The notes beneath the pieces were generated by a model. It made no database searches. It had not been told where the DNA came from and saw only the letters and a program-made list of their open reading frames with translations. From contig NC_012983.1 in the NCBI RefSeq assembly GCF_000023785.1, positions 20,493 to 84,492 on the forward strand: DNA of 64,000 bases. Direction: 5' to 3'. Below, one piece after another: positions 16,547 to 24,725 of the stretch (positions are counted from its first letter, which is position 1; the number at the start of each line of letters is the position of its first letter). The DNA is from Hirschia baltica ATCC 49814. Lineage in GTDB: Bacteria; Pseudomonadota; Alphaproteobacteria; Caulobacterales; Hyphomonadaceae. A program made the position numbers and the translations under genes.

Positions 16547-16795
16547 TGGCGTCGACCTCTTAATAGTTGAATTTTATTTACCAAGGGTTGAATAGCGTTT
16601 CAATGTCGTAACAGGCATTTTAACAAATGTCAGGTTGGGTTGATTCTAGGATAAGTGCAGGTGATTTGTAAAATACTTTAGTTTCTTACTCAGGAATTTT
16701 GTCGATTGAAACCTGTCGACAAGCCTTGCCAAAACACCTCCATTTGATATCAGACTCACGCATTAAAATGTTTAGCACAAGCGGAGTCGGGCACT

Positions 16796-17800
16796 ATGAA
16801 AGTTTTCGTTACGGGTGAAAACGGTCAGGTTGTGAAAGCCCTAATCAAGCTTGCGGATCAAGATAGTCTCGATGTTTATACGGCTGGACGCCCTTGGTTG
16901 GATCTATCCGAACTTGCAGATGATGATAAATGTGAACATTTGCGTTTGATGATTGAAGATATTGGCCCTGATGTAGTCATCAACGCTGCGGCTTATACCA
17001 ATGTAGATAAAGCCGAAGAAGAAGGGGACATGGCTGCGGCCGTGAATACGACAGGCGCTGGAGCTGTGGCGATGGCAGCGGCTAAATTAAACCTTCCCAT
17101 TATCCAGATATCGACGGATTATGTTTTTGCAGGTGATAAAACTGCAGACATTTATGATCCAGAAAACCCCGAATATGCAGATTATGATGCTGAAGATCTG
17201 GCTGATATACGTGCCAATCTTAGTGATGGAACATATGTTGAGACGGACGCAACTCACCCTCAGGGTGTTTATGGGCAAACCAAGCTTGAGGGTGAAAAGC
17301 TCGCGGCTTATGTCAATCCAAAACATGTGATTTTGCGCACGGCTTGGGTTTATTCGGAAACCGGAAACAATTTTCTTAAAACCATGCTGCGGGTTGGTGC
17401 AGCGCGTGGTGAATTAGGTGTGGTCAATGATCAATTTGGCGCACCAACCCATGCTGATGCAATCGCACAAGGGATAGTGAAAGTCGCGCGCAATATTGTC
17501 GAACAGCCTGATAATACAGAGCTTTATGGTGTTTTTCACATGACTTGCCGTGGATATACGTCATGGCATGGGTTTGCAGAAGCAATATTTAAAGCGTCTG
17601 AGCTAGCCGGTGGACCTACACCGAAGCTGAATTCTATCACAACCGAAGAATATCCTTTGCCTGCGCCTAGACCAGCAAATTCGAGATTGGATTGTTCGAA
17701 AATTGCCAGAGTGCACAATGTTGAATTGCCCCAATGGCAAGACATGGTGATGAAGACCGTGGTTAAAGTTTTAGGACAAACGCAGGAAGATAAAAATTGA
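16796..17800 (+). CDS. rmlD: dTDP-4-dehydrorhamnose reductase-like short-chain dehydrogenase
   Basis: 334 residues. A Rossmann start (MKVFVTGENGQVVKAL), the conserved VVINAAAYTNVDKAEEE, ISTDYVFAG and the catalytic YGQTKLEGEK (YxxxK) identify the RmlD family, which makes dTDP-L-rhamnose. An unusual acidic insert of ~30 residues follows ISTDYVFAGDK (DIYDPENPEYADYDAEDLADI), where most RmlD have only a short loop ending in Y.E.D. rmlA, rmlB and rmlC are not in the window, so they must lie elsewhere, or the enzyme reduces another 4-keto sugar. The gene leads a plus-strand run with a glycosyltransferase and ugd. Confidence 0.82.
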   Translation: MKVFVTGENGQVVKALIKLADQDSLDVYTAGRPWLDLSELADDDKCEHLRLMIEDIGPDVVINAAAYTNVDKAEEEGDMAAAVNTTGAGAVAMAAAKLNLPIIQISTDYVFAGDKTADIYDPENPEYADYDAEDLADIRANLSDGTYVETDATHPQGVYGQTKLEGEKLAAYVNPKHVILRTAWVYSETGNNFLKTMLRVGAARGELGVVNDQFGAPTHADAIAQGIVKVARNIVEQPDNTELYGVFHMTCRGYTSWHGFAEAIFKASELAGGPTPKLNSITTEEYPLPAPRPANSRLDCSKIARVHNVELPQWQDMVMKTVVKVLGQTQEDKN

Positions 17801-17929
17801 ACTAAGGCGGCCAAACCATAGCCTTGATTGAGTCTGGTTGATATTGCGCTTGCTATCCAATTTCCATTGCCTGACAGCTTGTGATAGAAGTTGTTTCCTT
17901 AGGGTTGTGGCGCGGCAGGGTGTTTGTCC

Positions 17930-19033
17930 ATGAAAAAGAATGCTGGTTTAGCGGTCAATGGTGCGTTTTTACATCGAGAAGCTTATCCAGAAGGGCGTGT
18001 CGCATCGGAATATTTGCGTGCTTTTCAGTTATTAAAAAAACAGCCTAGATATACGGATTTGCTGTCCGATCTTGAAATTCTACTTGCGGAACAGCCATTT
18101 GAAGAGGCGGCAGGCCTAACAGCTAGATATATTCAAGCTGGAAAGCTTCCCAGACCAATCTGGCACCAGATAAAATTACCTTTCATGGCGAAAGAGCGTT
18201 TGTTGATCAATTTCTGTAACATTGGTCCAGTGTTTCGAGCCAATGCTGTCGTGTTCATCCATGATGCCAATGTTTATGAAAGTTCCCATTCATATTCAAA
18301 GGCTTATGTGATTTACACTAAGCTATTGAATGCTTTAATGGGGCGCAAATACAAACGCATATTCACACCATCTCATTATGCAGCGCAAGCGCTGATTAAA
18401 CAGGGGGTCGGCAATAGTGAGACGGTCCGTACCATTCATAATGGGGTGGATCATGTAACTCGACATCCTTCGGAAACATCAATTTTGGCAAAGCATGGCC
18501 TGAAGAAGAATGGGTATGTGTTGGGACTTTCAAATTCTTACAAACATAAAAATATGGGTGTTTTAATGGATGTGTTTGACCGTCAGAATCATCCAGAGAT
18601 CAATATAGACCTGCCATTGGTTTTGTTTGGACCGGACATGAAGGAGACATTTCAGGATGAGGGCATTGAAGCATCCGATCAAATTGTCTTTGCAGGCCGG
18701 ATAAGTGATGGCGAACGTCGCGCATTGTATGAAAATGCGATGTGTTTTGCTTATCCTTCCAAGCATGAAGGTTTTGGTTTGCCACCTGTTGAAGCCATGA
18801 GTGTGGGATGTCCTGTCATTACAACGCGGTGTGCCTCAATCCCTGAAATATGCGGCGAAGCTGTTGTTTATGCGGATGCTGATAATTCAAAAGACTGGAG
18901 CACAGCAATTTCAGCATTTTGGCAAAGTGAAAGTCTGCGAAATCAATATTCAGATTTAGGAAAAGCGCAGGCTAGCCAATATACATGGGAACGGGCAGCT
19001 CAGGCGCTCCTAGATGATTTGCTAGAAGTCTGA
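17930..19033 (+). CDS. Glycosyltransferase family 4
   Basis: 367 residues from the ATG at 17930 (CAGGG 8-12 bases upstream; a TTG two codons earlier is also open). It is a GT-B fold retaining enzyme: the N-terminal half has the acceptor domain. The C-terminal donor domain has LGLSNSYKHKNMGVLMDVF and the hallmark KHEGFGLPPVEAMSVGCPVITT (E-x7-E), then IPEICGEAVVYADA. It probably transfers a nucleotide-activated sugar to a lipid-linked or LPS core glycan at the inner face of the membrane. It lies 129 bases after rmlD and upstream of ugd in the same direction. Confidence 0.85.
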   Translation: MKKNAGLAVNGAFLHREAYPEGRVASEYLRAFQLLKKQPRYTDLLSDLEILLAEQPFEEAAGLTARYIQAGKLPRPIWHQIKLPFMAKERLLINFCNIGPVFRANAVVFIHDANVYESSHSYSKAYVIYTKLLNALMGRKYKRIFTPSHYAAQALIKQGVGNSETVRTIHNGVDHVTRHPSETSILAKHGLKKNGYVLGLSNSYKHKNMGVLMDVFDRQNHPEINIDLPLVLFGPDMKETFQDEGIEASDQIVFAGRISDGERRALYENAMCFAYPSKHEGFGLPPVEAMSVGCPVITTRCASIPEICGEAVVYADADNSKDWSTAISAFWQSESLRNQYSDLGKAQASQYTWERAAQALLDDLLEV

Positions 19034-19180
19034 ACGCTTAACGGGCATATCTGGCGTGAAATGTGCATCTTATTCTCTCAAATGCAAATCAGTGCTTGGG
19101 AACAACTTGCATAGTTTCTCAGTCATTGTATTTGTTCGCAGGTTCTTTTGTAAATGACAGTGTGGAATTGGAATTAGCAC

Positions 19181-20347
19181 ATGAAGATTGGTATCGCTGG
19201 GTTGGGGTATGTTGGACTTTCCAACGCAATTTTATTGGCGCAAAACCATGAAGTTGTCGCGTTTGATGTCGTTCAAGAAAAAGTCGATCTGATCAATGCG
19301 GGAAAATCTCCCATTGTTGATGCCGAGTGTGAGGAATATCTTGCAAAAGGCACGTTAAATTTACGCGCAACGACAGACCCGGTAGAAGCTTATGGCGGTG
19401 CTGATTATGTTATCATTGCAACGCCGACAAATTATGATGTTGATACAAACGCTTTTGATACTTCAACTGTCGAAAAAGTGGTCGATACGGTTCGCGGTAT
19501 AAATCCAAATGCTGTGATGGTCATCAAATCAACTATTCCAGTTGGTTTTGTATCGGACCTGACGAAACGCACGGGTTGTCAGAATATAATATTCAGCCCC
19601 GAATTCCTACGGGAAGGGCGGGCATTGTTTGATAATCTACACCCAAGCCGCATTGTGGTGGGTGAAAAATCCGAACGCGCTAAAGTGTTTGCGGATTTAC
19701 TAGCTGAAGGCGCGCTTGATAAAGATATTCCAATTCTGTTCACAGGTGCGTCAGAAGCTGAATCTATCAAGCTTTTTGCAAACACCTATCTAGCTATGCG
19801 CGTCGCTTATTTTAATGAGCTGGATTCATATGCAATGGCTCTTGGCCTAAATTCACGTGATATCGTTGATGGTGTGGGCTTAGATCCGCGCATTGGAACG
19901 CATTATAACAACCCATCTTTTGGATATGGTGGTTATTGTCTGCCCAAAGATACTAAGCAATTGCTGGCAAACTATGATGCTGTTCCGCAAAATCTTGTGC
20001 GCGCGATTGTGGATGCAAATTCAACACGTAAAGACTTTATCGCAGATGCGATCATCGCAAGAAACCCGAAAACTGTCGGTGTGTACCGCCTGGTCATGAA
20101 GGCCGGATCAGACAATTTCCGTGCATCATCAATTCAAGGCATTATGAAGCGGATCAAGGCCAAAGGTATTCAGGTTATGGTGTTTGAGCCAACCTTTGAA
20201 GAAGACACTTTCTTTGGTTCAGAAGTGACGAATGATCTAAACCGACTGAAATCCGAATGTGATGTGATTATTGCAAATCGCCACAGCTCAGATTTGTCTG
20301 ATGTGCCAGAGAAGATCTTTACACGAGATTTATTTGGGACTGACTAG
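19181..20347 (+). CDS. ugd: UDP-glucose 6-dehydrogenase
   Basis: 388 residues, the size of E. coli Ugd. The N-terminal Rossmann motif is [15 protein letters not shown], the active-site region [23 protein letters not shown] follows, and the catalytic cysteine is in [20 protein letters not shown]. It oxidises UDP-glucose to UDP-glucuronate with two NAD. The product is the substrate of the UDP-xylose synthase at 43732, so the two genes may serve one glycan though 24 kb apart. It is followed by a small membrane-protein gene after 147 bases. Confidence 0.92.
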   Translation: MKIGIAGLGYVGLSNAILLAQNHEVVAFDVVQEKVDLINAGKSPIVDAECEEYLAKGTLNLRATTDPVEAYGGADYVIIATPTNYDVDTNAFDTSTVEKVVDTVRGINPNAVMVIKSTIPVGFVSDLTKRTGCQNIIFSPEFLREGRALFDNLHPSRIVVGEKSERAKVFADLLAEGALDKDIPILFTGASEAESIKLFANTYLAMRVAYFNELDSYAMALGLNSRDIVDGVGLDPRIGTHYNNPSFGYGGYCLPKDTKQLLANYDAVPQNLVRAIVDANSTRKDFIADAIIARNPKTVGVYRLVMKAGSDNFRASSIQGIMKRIKAKGIQVMVFEPTFEEDTFFGSEVTNDLNRLKSECDVIIANRHSSDLSDVPEKIFTRDLFGTD

Positions 20348-20494
20348 TCCTTGTGACCACGAAGCACTTGATCTAAAACCATATTCAAGCTGAAAGGCGT
20401 CTGAGTCGTTAGCTTGGATATGGTGCAATTGTAGATGGTATGCCAGTGAATGTTCGAGATAAAAAAGCGAATAGGATATGGCAGGGGATGATAC

Positions 20495-20737
20495 ATGGCT
20501 GTCCATGATTTTGAAAAACACAGAAAACGCAAACAAGAAGAACAAGCACGCATAGAACAGCAAATGCGCGCTGAAAAACGCAAACAAGTGTGGCGTGATC
20601 CCAAAATGAAATCCGTTTATATTGTTTTGATTGTTCTTGTTGTTGTAGTGGCCGGTTTATATCTAAAACCAGCAAGCCAAAAGGCACAAAATATGGGCAG
20701 TGTTAATCACTCTTCCCATACAGATTCGCAAAACTAG
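20495..20737 (+). CDS. Small single-pass membrane protein
   Basis: 80 residues. A charged, Lys/Arg/Glu/Gln-rich N-terminal helix (~40 residues, KHRKRKQEEQARIEQQMRAEK) is followed by one hydrophobic helix (SVYIVLIVLVVVVAGLYL) and a short polar tail. GGGGATG lies ~8 bases before the ATG, which argues that it is translated. I know no family for it. It ends 24 bases before the GT-C-like gene, so the two are likely expressed together, and it may be a small accessory subunit. Confidence 0.6.
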   Translation: MAVHDFEKHRKRKQEEQARIEQQMRAEKRKQVWRDPKMKSVYIVLIVLVVVVAGLYLKPASQKAQNMGSVNHSSHTDSQN

Positions 20738-20761
20738 TTTTCAGTGTTCAGGCAGGCTTTT

Positions 20762-22303
20762 ATGTTTAATTTTTCACAATGGCCTACATACCGTTTTGTG
20801 CTCATTGCCGTTTTTTTCTATGGCATTGCTCATATCGCTTTTCTACCGCCCTTTGAAGGTTTTGACGAACCGGCACATTGGTCATCGATTTCTCAATGGG
20901 GACATGAAGGGCGTATGCCGATATATGGACAAGATCAGTTTGATCGTGCCTTGCAAAATTATCCCGGCCCAATGCCGTATACTTTTCCGGGCGAAATTTC
21001 TTACCAAACATTTGATTTTGAAAAACATATTGGTCCACATAAAAGTGCGCCACCACCAGAATTTGTAGGAGTGGGTGGCTATAATTGGCAGGCGCAACAT
21101 CCGCCTTTATATTATATTTTGCTTCAGCCTGTTTTTAAGGTGTTTAATTCTATGGACTGGGCGAGCCAGTTCTTCGCCTTACGCACATTAAGTTGGATTT
21201 TTGCTTTTACTGGATTCGTGATTGGGGTTGAGGCCAGTAAATCACTGTTTAAAGAGCATTGGGAAAAAGCGGCAATTATAATGTCTGCTTGGCCTTTCCT
21301 CGTGCCACAGTTTTTTCCAGAGATGGCACGTATTGGGAATGATAGCCTTTGTTTATTGTGCTTTGGCATTGTCTGGATGGCTGTATTAAAGTTGGACCAG
21401 AAACATCAGCCCATACGGTGGGCGGTGATACTTGGTATTGCTTTGGGGGCAGGGCTTTGGACGAAAGCGTTTTTCGTGCCGATAACGGCTGGATTAGCAG
21501 TGTATTTCTGCTGGCGTTATTGGATGGAACGCGAAATTGATACCATAAAATATGGTGGGACGAGTATTGGTTTGGCGTTGGCTATTGGCGTTGGCTGGTA
21601 TGTTTATAAATTTATTGCATACGGCAATGCAATTGGTGGCGATGAAATGCTGCAATTTAACAAGGAGGGCGGCGTCCTTGTTAATTTCCTAGAGAATTTC
21701 AGCCTGATACAGATGCTTCGTGGATATGCCACTATTGGCATGTCATTCATCTATGTTGGCAATTGGTCTTTAGTGCGGACGTCACCATGGTTTTTGATAG
21801 GGCCGGCCATATTGTTGTTGTGGGTTGGATATAACTGGCTTTCAAACAGTGCAAATCAGCGTAAATATCGTTTGTTACCGCTCTTTGTACTTTTGCCTAT
21901 GCTCGCTGGTTTAAGTTATCATCAAATATTGCGCATTGCGCTTGACGGTGAGGGAACCGGAACACCAGGTTGGTATTTGCACATACTCACGCCTGCTTTG
22001 GCATGTATTATTGCGTGGGGGTGGCCAAAGCATTGGGGCGTCAAATTATTGGTTGTGTATGGGGTGTTATTTGCAATCTACTCATGGATTATGCAATTGG
22101 CTCTTTTTTCTGGTTGCCGCATTCCCGGGCCAGACAATACCGGAGAAACGGTTTTTGATGCATCCAAATCTTGTTTAATAGATGGCGATAATCTTGCTGC
22201 GTTGACGTTTCCCAGCGTCGGCATATTCATGCTGTTAATGGCAACATCTGTCCTGATTTTTGGATGGTATTCATCTAGTCGAAAAGCCGCAGAAAAGCTG
22301 TAA
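20762..22303 (+). CDS. GT-C-like polytopic membrane glycosyltransferase
   Basis: 513 residues from the ATG at 20762 (a GTG 6 codons upstream is open). There are roughly ten to twelve membrane helices. The first external loop carries the acidic motif EGFDEPAHWSSISQWG, as in dolichyl-phosphate-mannose type (GT39-like) transferases, where a D/E in this loop binds the metal or the donor phosphate. A large loop (~60-100) precedes HPPLYYILLQP, another motif of such enzymes. It should use a polyprenyl-phosphate sugar on the periplasmic side. The acceptor is unknown. It lies between ugd and kpsF on the same strand. Confidence 0.72.
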   Translation: MFNFSQWPTYRFVLIAVFFYGIAHIAFLPPFEGFDEPAHWSSISQWGHEGRMPIYGQDQFDRALQNYPGPMPYTFPGEISYQTFDFEKHIGPHKSAPPPEFVGVGGYNWQAQHPPLYYILLQPVFKVFNSMDWASQFFALRTLSWIFAFTGFVIGVEASKSLFKEHWEKAAIIMSAWPFLVPQFFPEMARIGNDSLCLLCFGIVWMAVLKLDQKHQPIRWAVILGIALGAGLWTKAFFVPITAGLAVYFCWRYWMEREIDTIKYGGTSIGLALAIGVGWYVYKFIAYGNAIGGDEMLQFNKEGGVLVNFLENFSLIQMLRGYATIGMSFIYVGNWSLVRTSPWFLIGPAILLLWVGYNWLSNSANQRKYRLLPLFVLLPMLAGLSYHQILRIALDGEGTGTPGWYLHILTPALACIIAWGWPKHWGVKLLVVYGVLFAIYSWIMQLALFSGCRIPGPDNTGETVFDASKSCLIDGDNLAALTFPSVGIFMLLMATSVLIFGWYSSSRKAAEKL

Positions 22304-22399
22304 ACATTGACGGTTAATTGTATAAGGTTTACTCGCCTGTACAAAATGATTTGGTGATTTTCCGGTCAGAATCAAATGTAAAATAGAGTAAGGTATTTC

Positions 22400-23374
22400 A
22401 TGGATTATCTAGCCAGCGCACGCGATGTCATAAATTGCGAGATCAAAGGCCTTGAGGCTCTGGTTCAAGCGTTGAATGTAGATAGTTCGGCTGTCATATC
22501 TGAAGCTTTTCCCCGCGCGATTAAACTCATGCAAAATGTAGAAGGACGCATAATTGTGTCGGGCATGGGAAAATCAGGCCACATTGCCAATAAGATTGCT
22601 GCGACTTTAGCCTCTACTGGTGCACCTTCTAGCTTCGTACATCCGGGCGAGGCCAGTCATGGTGATCTAGGAATGATCAGCCAAAAAGACATTGTGTTGG
22701 CGATATCAAATTCTGGTGAAACTAAAGAATTAGCAGATATTATTGCCTATACGCGGCGATTTAAAATTCCACTTATCGCTATTACATCCGGTGCAAATTC
22801 CAGCCTAGCGAAAGCGTGTGATTGTCTTCTGCTTTTGCCGCCAGCTGCTGAAGCATGTGGTCAGACGCGGGCACCAACCACAAGTACAACAATGACATTG
22901 GCAATCGGTGATGCCTTGGCCGTGACTCTGCTAACGGAAAAAGGCTTTGGTGAGACAGATTTCAAAGTTTATCATCCAGGCGGAAAGCTTGGTGCAGCAT
23001 TTCGTAGGGTTTCTGATCTTGTTCGCGATCATGCGAATTTGCCGCTTGTTCAATCTGGATCTATCGCCGGCGATGCTGTGCCAATTATCTCCCAAGGTGG
23101 GTTTGGGTGTGTCGGCGTCATCAATTCGGCAGGAGATTTAGAGGGAATGATCACTGATGGTGATCTACGTCGACACTTTGGTAAGAATTTCTCGACAGTG
23201 ATTGTGGACGACATCATGACAAAGTCACCACTAACCATCACTAATGATATGTTGGCCGCGCGTGCATTGGAGCTAATAAGTAGCAACCGTATTACTGCAC
23301 TTTTTGTTCTAGAAGATAAAAAACCAATTGGAATTTTACACGTCCACGATTGTCTATCGGATGGCGTTATTTAG
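22400..23374 (+). CDS. kpsF: Arabinose-5-phosphate isomerase (KpsF/KdsD family)
   Basis: 324 residues. An N-terminal SIS domain (~35-190) has GMGKSGHIANKIAATLASTGAPSSFVHPGEASHGDLGM and the ISNSGETKEL motif, with the GQTRAPTTSTT loop. Two CBS domains follow (~205-324). It interconverts ribulose-5-phosphate and arabinose-5-phosphate, the first step to Kdo. Together with kdsB (12467) it points to Kdo supply for LPS or a Kdo-containing capsule linker. It converges on galE with a 29-base gap. Confidence 0.93.
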   Translation: MDYLASARDVINCEIKGLEALVQALNVDSSAVISEAFPRAIKLMQNVEGRIIVSGMGKSGHIANKIAATLASTGAPSSFVHPGEASHGDLGMISQKDIVLAISNSGETKELADIIAYTRRFKIPLIAITSGANSSLAKACDCLLLLPPAAEACGQTRAPTTSTTMTLAIGDALAVTLLTEKGFGETDFKVYHPGGKLGAAFRRVSDLVRDHANLPLVQSGSIAGDAVPIISQGGFGCVGVINSAGDLEGMITDGDLRRHFGKNFSTVIVDDIMTKSPLTITNDMLAARALELISSNRITALFVLEDKKPIGILHVHDCLSDGVI

Positions 23375-23403
23375 GCGAGGCGAGGGCTGGGCACGCAAAG
23401 ACT

Positions 23404-24423
23404 TCAAGCTTCATCATATCCGTTCGGATTGTTTTCTTGCCATTTCCATTGGTCGCGACACATGTCTTCCATGTTGAGCTTTGCACTCCATCCTAGGAGC
23501 TTTTTCGCGGAGGAAGGGTCTGCATAAAAGCAGGCGATATCACCAGAGCGGCGCGGGCCAATCACCATTGGTATTTTTTTGCCGCAGGCTTTTTCAAATC
23601 CGGCGATGACTTCTTTTACTGAAGATCCGTTTCCTGTACCCAAATTGACGGTGAATGCGCCTTTGCCTGCGTCTAAATAATCCAGAGCTGCAAGATGCGC
23701 CTGCGCTAGATCGACGACGTGAATATAATCGCGCACACCTGTGCCATCTGGCGTATCATAATCATCACCCCAGATATTGATGGCTTCGCGTTTTCCACAT
23801 GCCACTTGCACAACATAGGGTGCTAGATTGTTTGGGATGCCGTTTGGCGCTTCTCCGATACGGCCACTTGGGTGGGCACCGATAGGATTGAAATACCGCA
23901 AAATAGCAACATTTTTTATTTCACCAGAGCGGCGTACATCTTCCAGCATATATTCAACAGATAATTTGGTCTGCCCATATGTGCTGGTTGCGTTGCGCGG
24001 GTGGTCTTCAGTGTAGGGCAAAAATTTAGGAACACCATAAACCGTTGCGCTTGAACTGAAGACGATTTTGTCAATTTTGTTGGCTTTCATAGCACGCAGA
24101 AGAACATGCGTGCCAATAACGTTGACATCGTGATAATCAATGGCACGGACTTCGGACTCACCCACGGCTTTGAGGCCAGCAAAGTGAATAACCGCATCAC
24201 ATTTATAGTCTTTTATAGCTTTATTGATTTGATCAAAATTACGCACATCACCTTCAACGACATCAATTTTTGTGCCTGATAATTCTTCAAGTCTTTCTAT
24301 GACGTGCGGGCTGGCATTGGAGAAGTCGTCGAAAACGATGGGTTTGCGGCCAGATTTGATAAGTTCAAGACATGTGTGGCTACCAATATATCCGGCTCCA
24401 CCTGTAACAAGTATTGATTGCAC
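23404..24423 (-). CDS. galE: UDP-glucose 4-epimerase
   Basis: 340 residues from a GTG at 24423, chosen because it gives the family start (VQSILVTGGAGYIGSH); ATG codons 15-19 residues upstream would give a longer version of poor quality. The Rossmann GGAGYIG, FDDFSNA, FSSSATVYG and catalytic YGQTKLSVE motifs are all in place. It interconverts UDP-glucose and UDP-galactose for glycan synthesis. It faces kpsF tail to tail. Confidence 0.9.
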   Translation of the reverse strand: MQSILVTGGAGYIGSHTCLELIKSGRKPIVFDDFSNASPHVIERLEELSGTKIDVVEGDVRNFDQINKAIKDYKCDAVIHFAGLKAVGESEVRAIDYHDVNVIGTHVLLRAMKANKIDKIVFSSSATVYGVPKFLPYTEDHPRNATSTYGQTKLSVEYMLEDVRRSGEIKNVAILRYFNPIGAHPSGRIGEAPNGIPNNLAPYVVQVACGKREAINIWGDDYDTPDGTGVRDYIHVVDLAQAHLAALDYLDAGKGAFTVNLGTGNGSSVKEVIAGFEKACGKKIPMVIGPRRSGDIACFYADPSSAKKLLGWSAKLNMEDMCRDQWKWQENNPNGYDEA

Positions 24424-24725
24424 TATCGTTTCCACTTCTTCGCTATACGTATCGTCGTTTGGGAGCATCACCAATAACAATGCCTTATTTCCATACCTTT
24501 TTTCAAAGGGTGGTAAAGCACAATATGCAGGAGATTTTTGGTTTCAAACGACCTGTGGAAGGTTGTAATCTCAAATCCCTAGTTTTCTCTATAAAAAAAC
24601 ATGCAAAATTGAACCTGTTTTATTTAGTTGTCTCAGGTCTGTATCAAGATACAAGTATATCAAGAGAGTGAATGCGTTTGTGAGCAATTGATACTCAGAA
24701 CTAGATAGAAAGACTGTCATTAAAT
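24424..24725. other. Intergenic region between divergent galE and protease genes
   Basis: About 300 bases containing a possible longer 5' end of galE (to 24480) and AT-rich DNA. I see no ORF of quality, no RNA gene and no clear operator. It must hold promoters for both flanking genes. Confidence 0.5.

Noticed and set aside
20344..20687. Several minus-strand ORFs between ugd and the small membrane protein
   Set aside because: Composition is cysteine/serine rich and shadow-like, and the plus-strand 80-residue frame with a good ribosome site explains the region.
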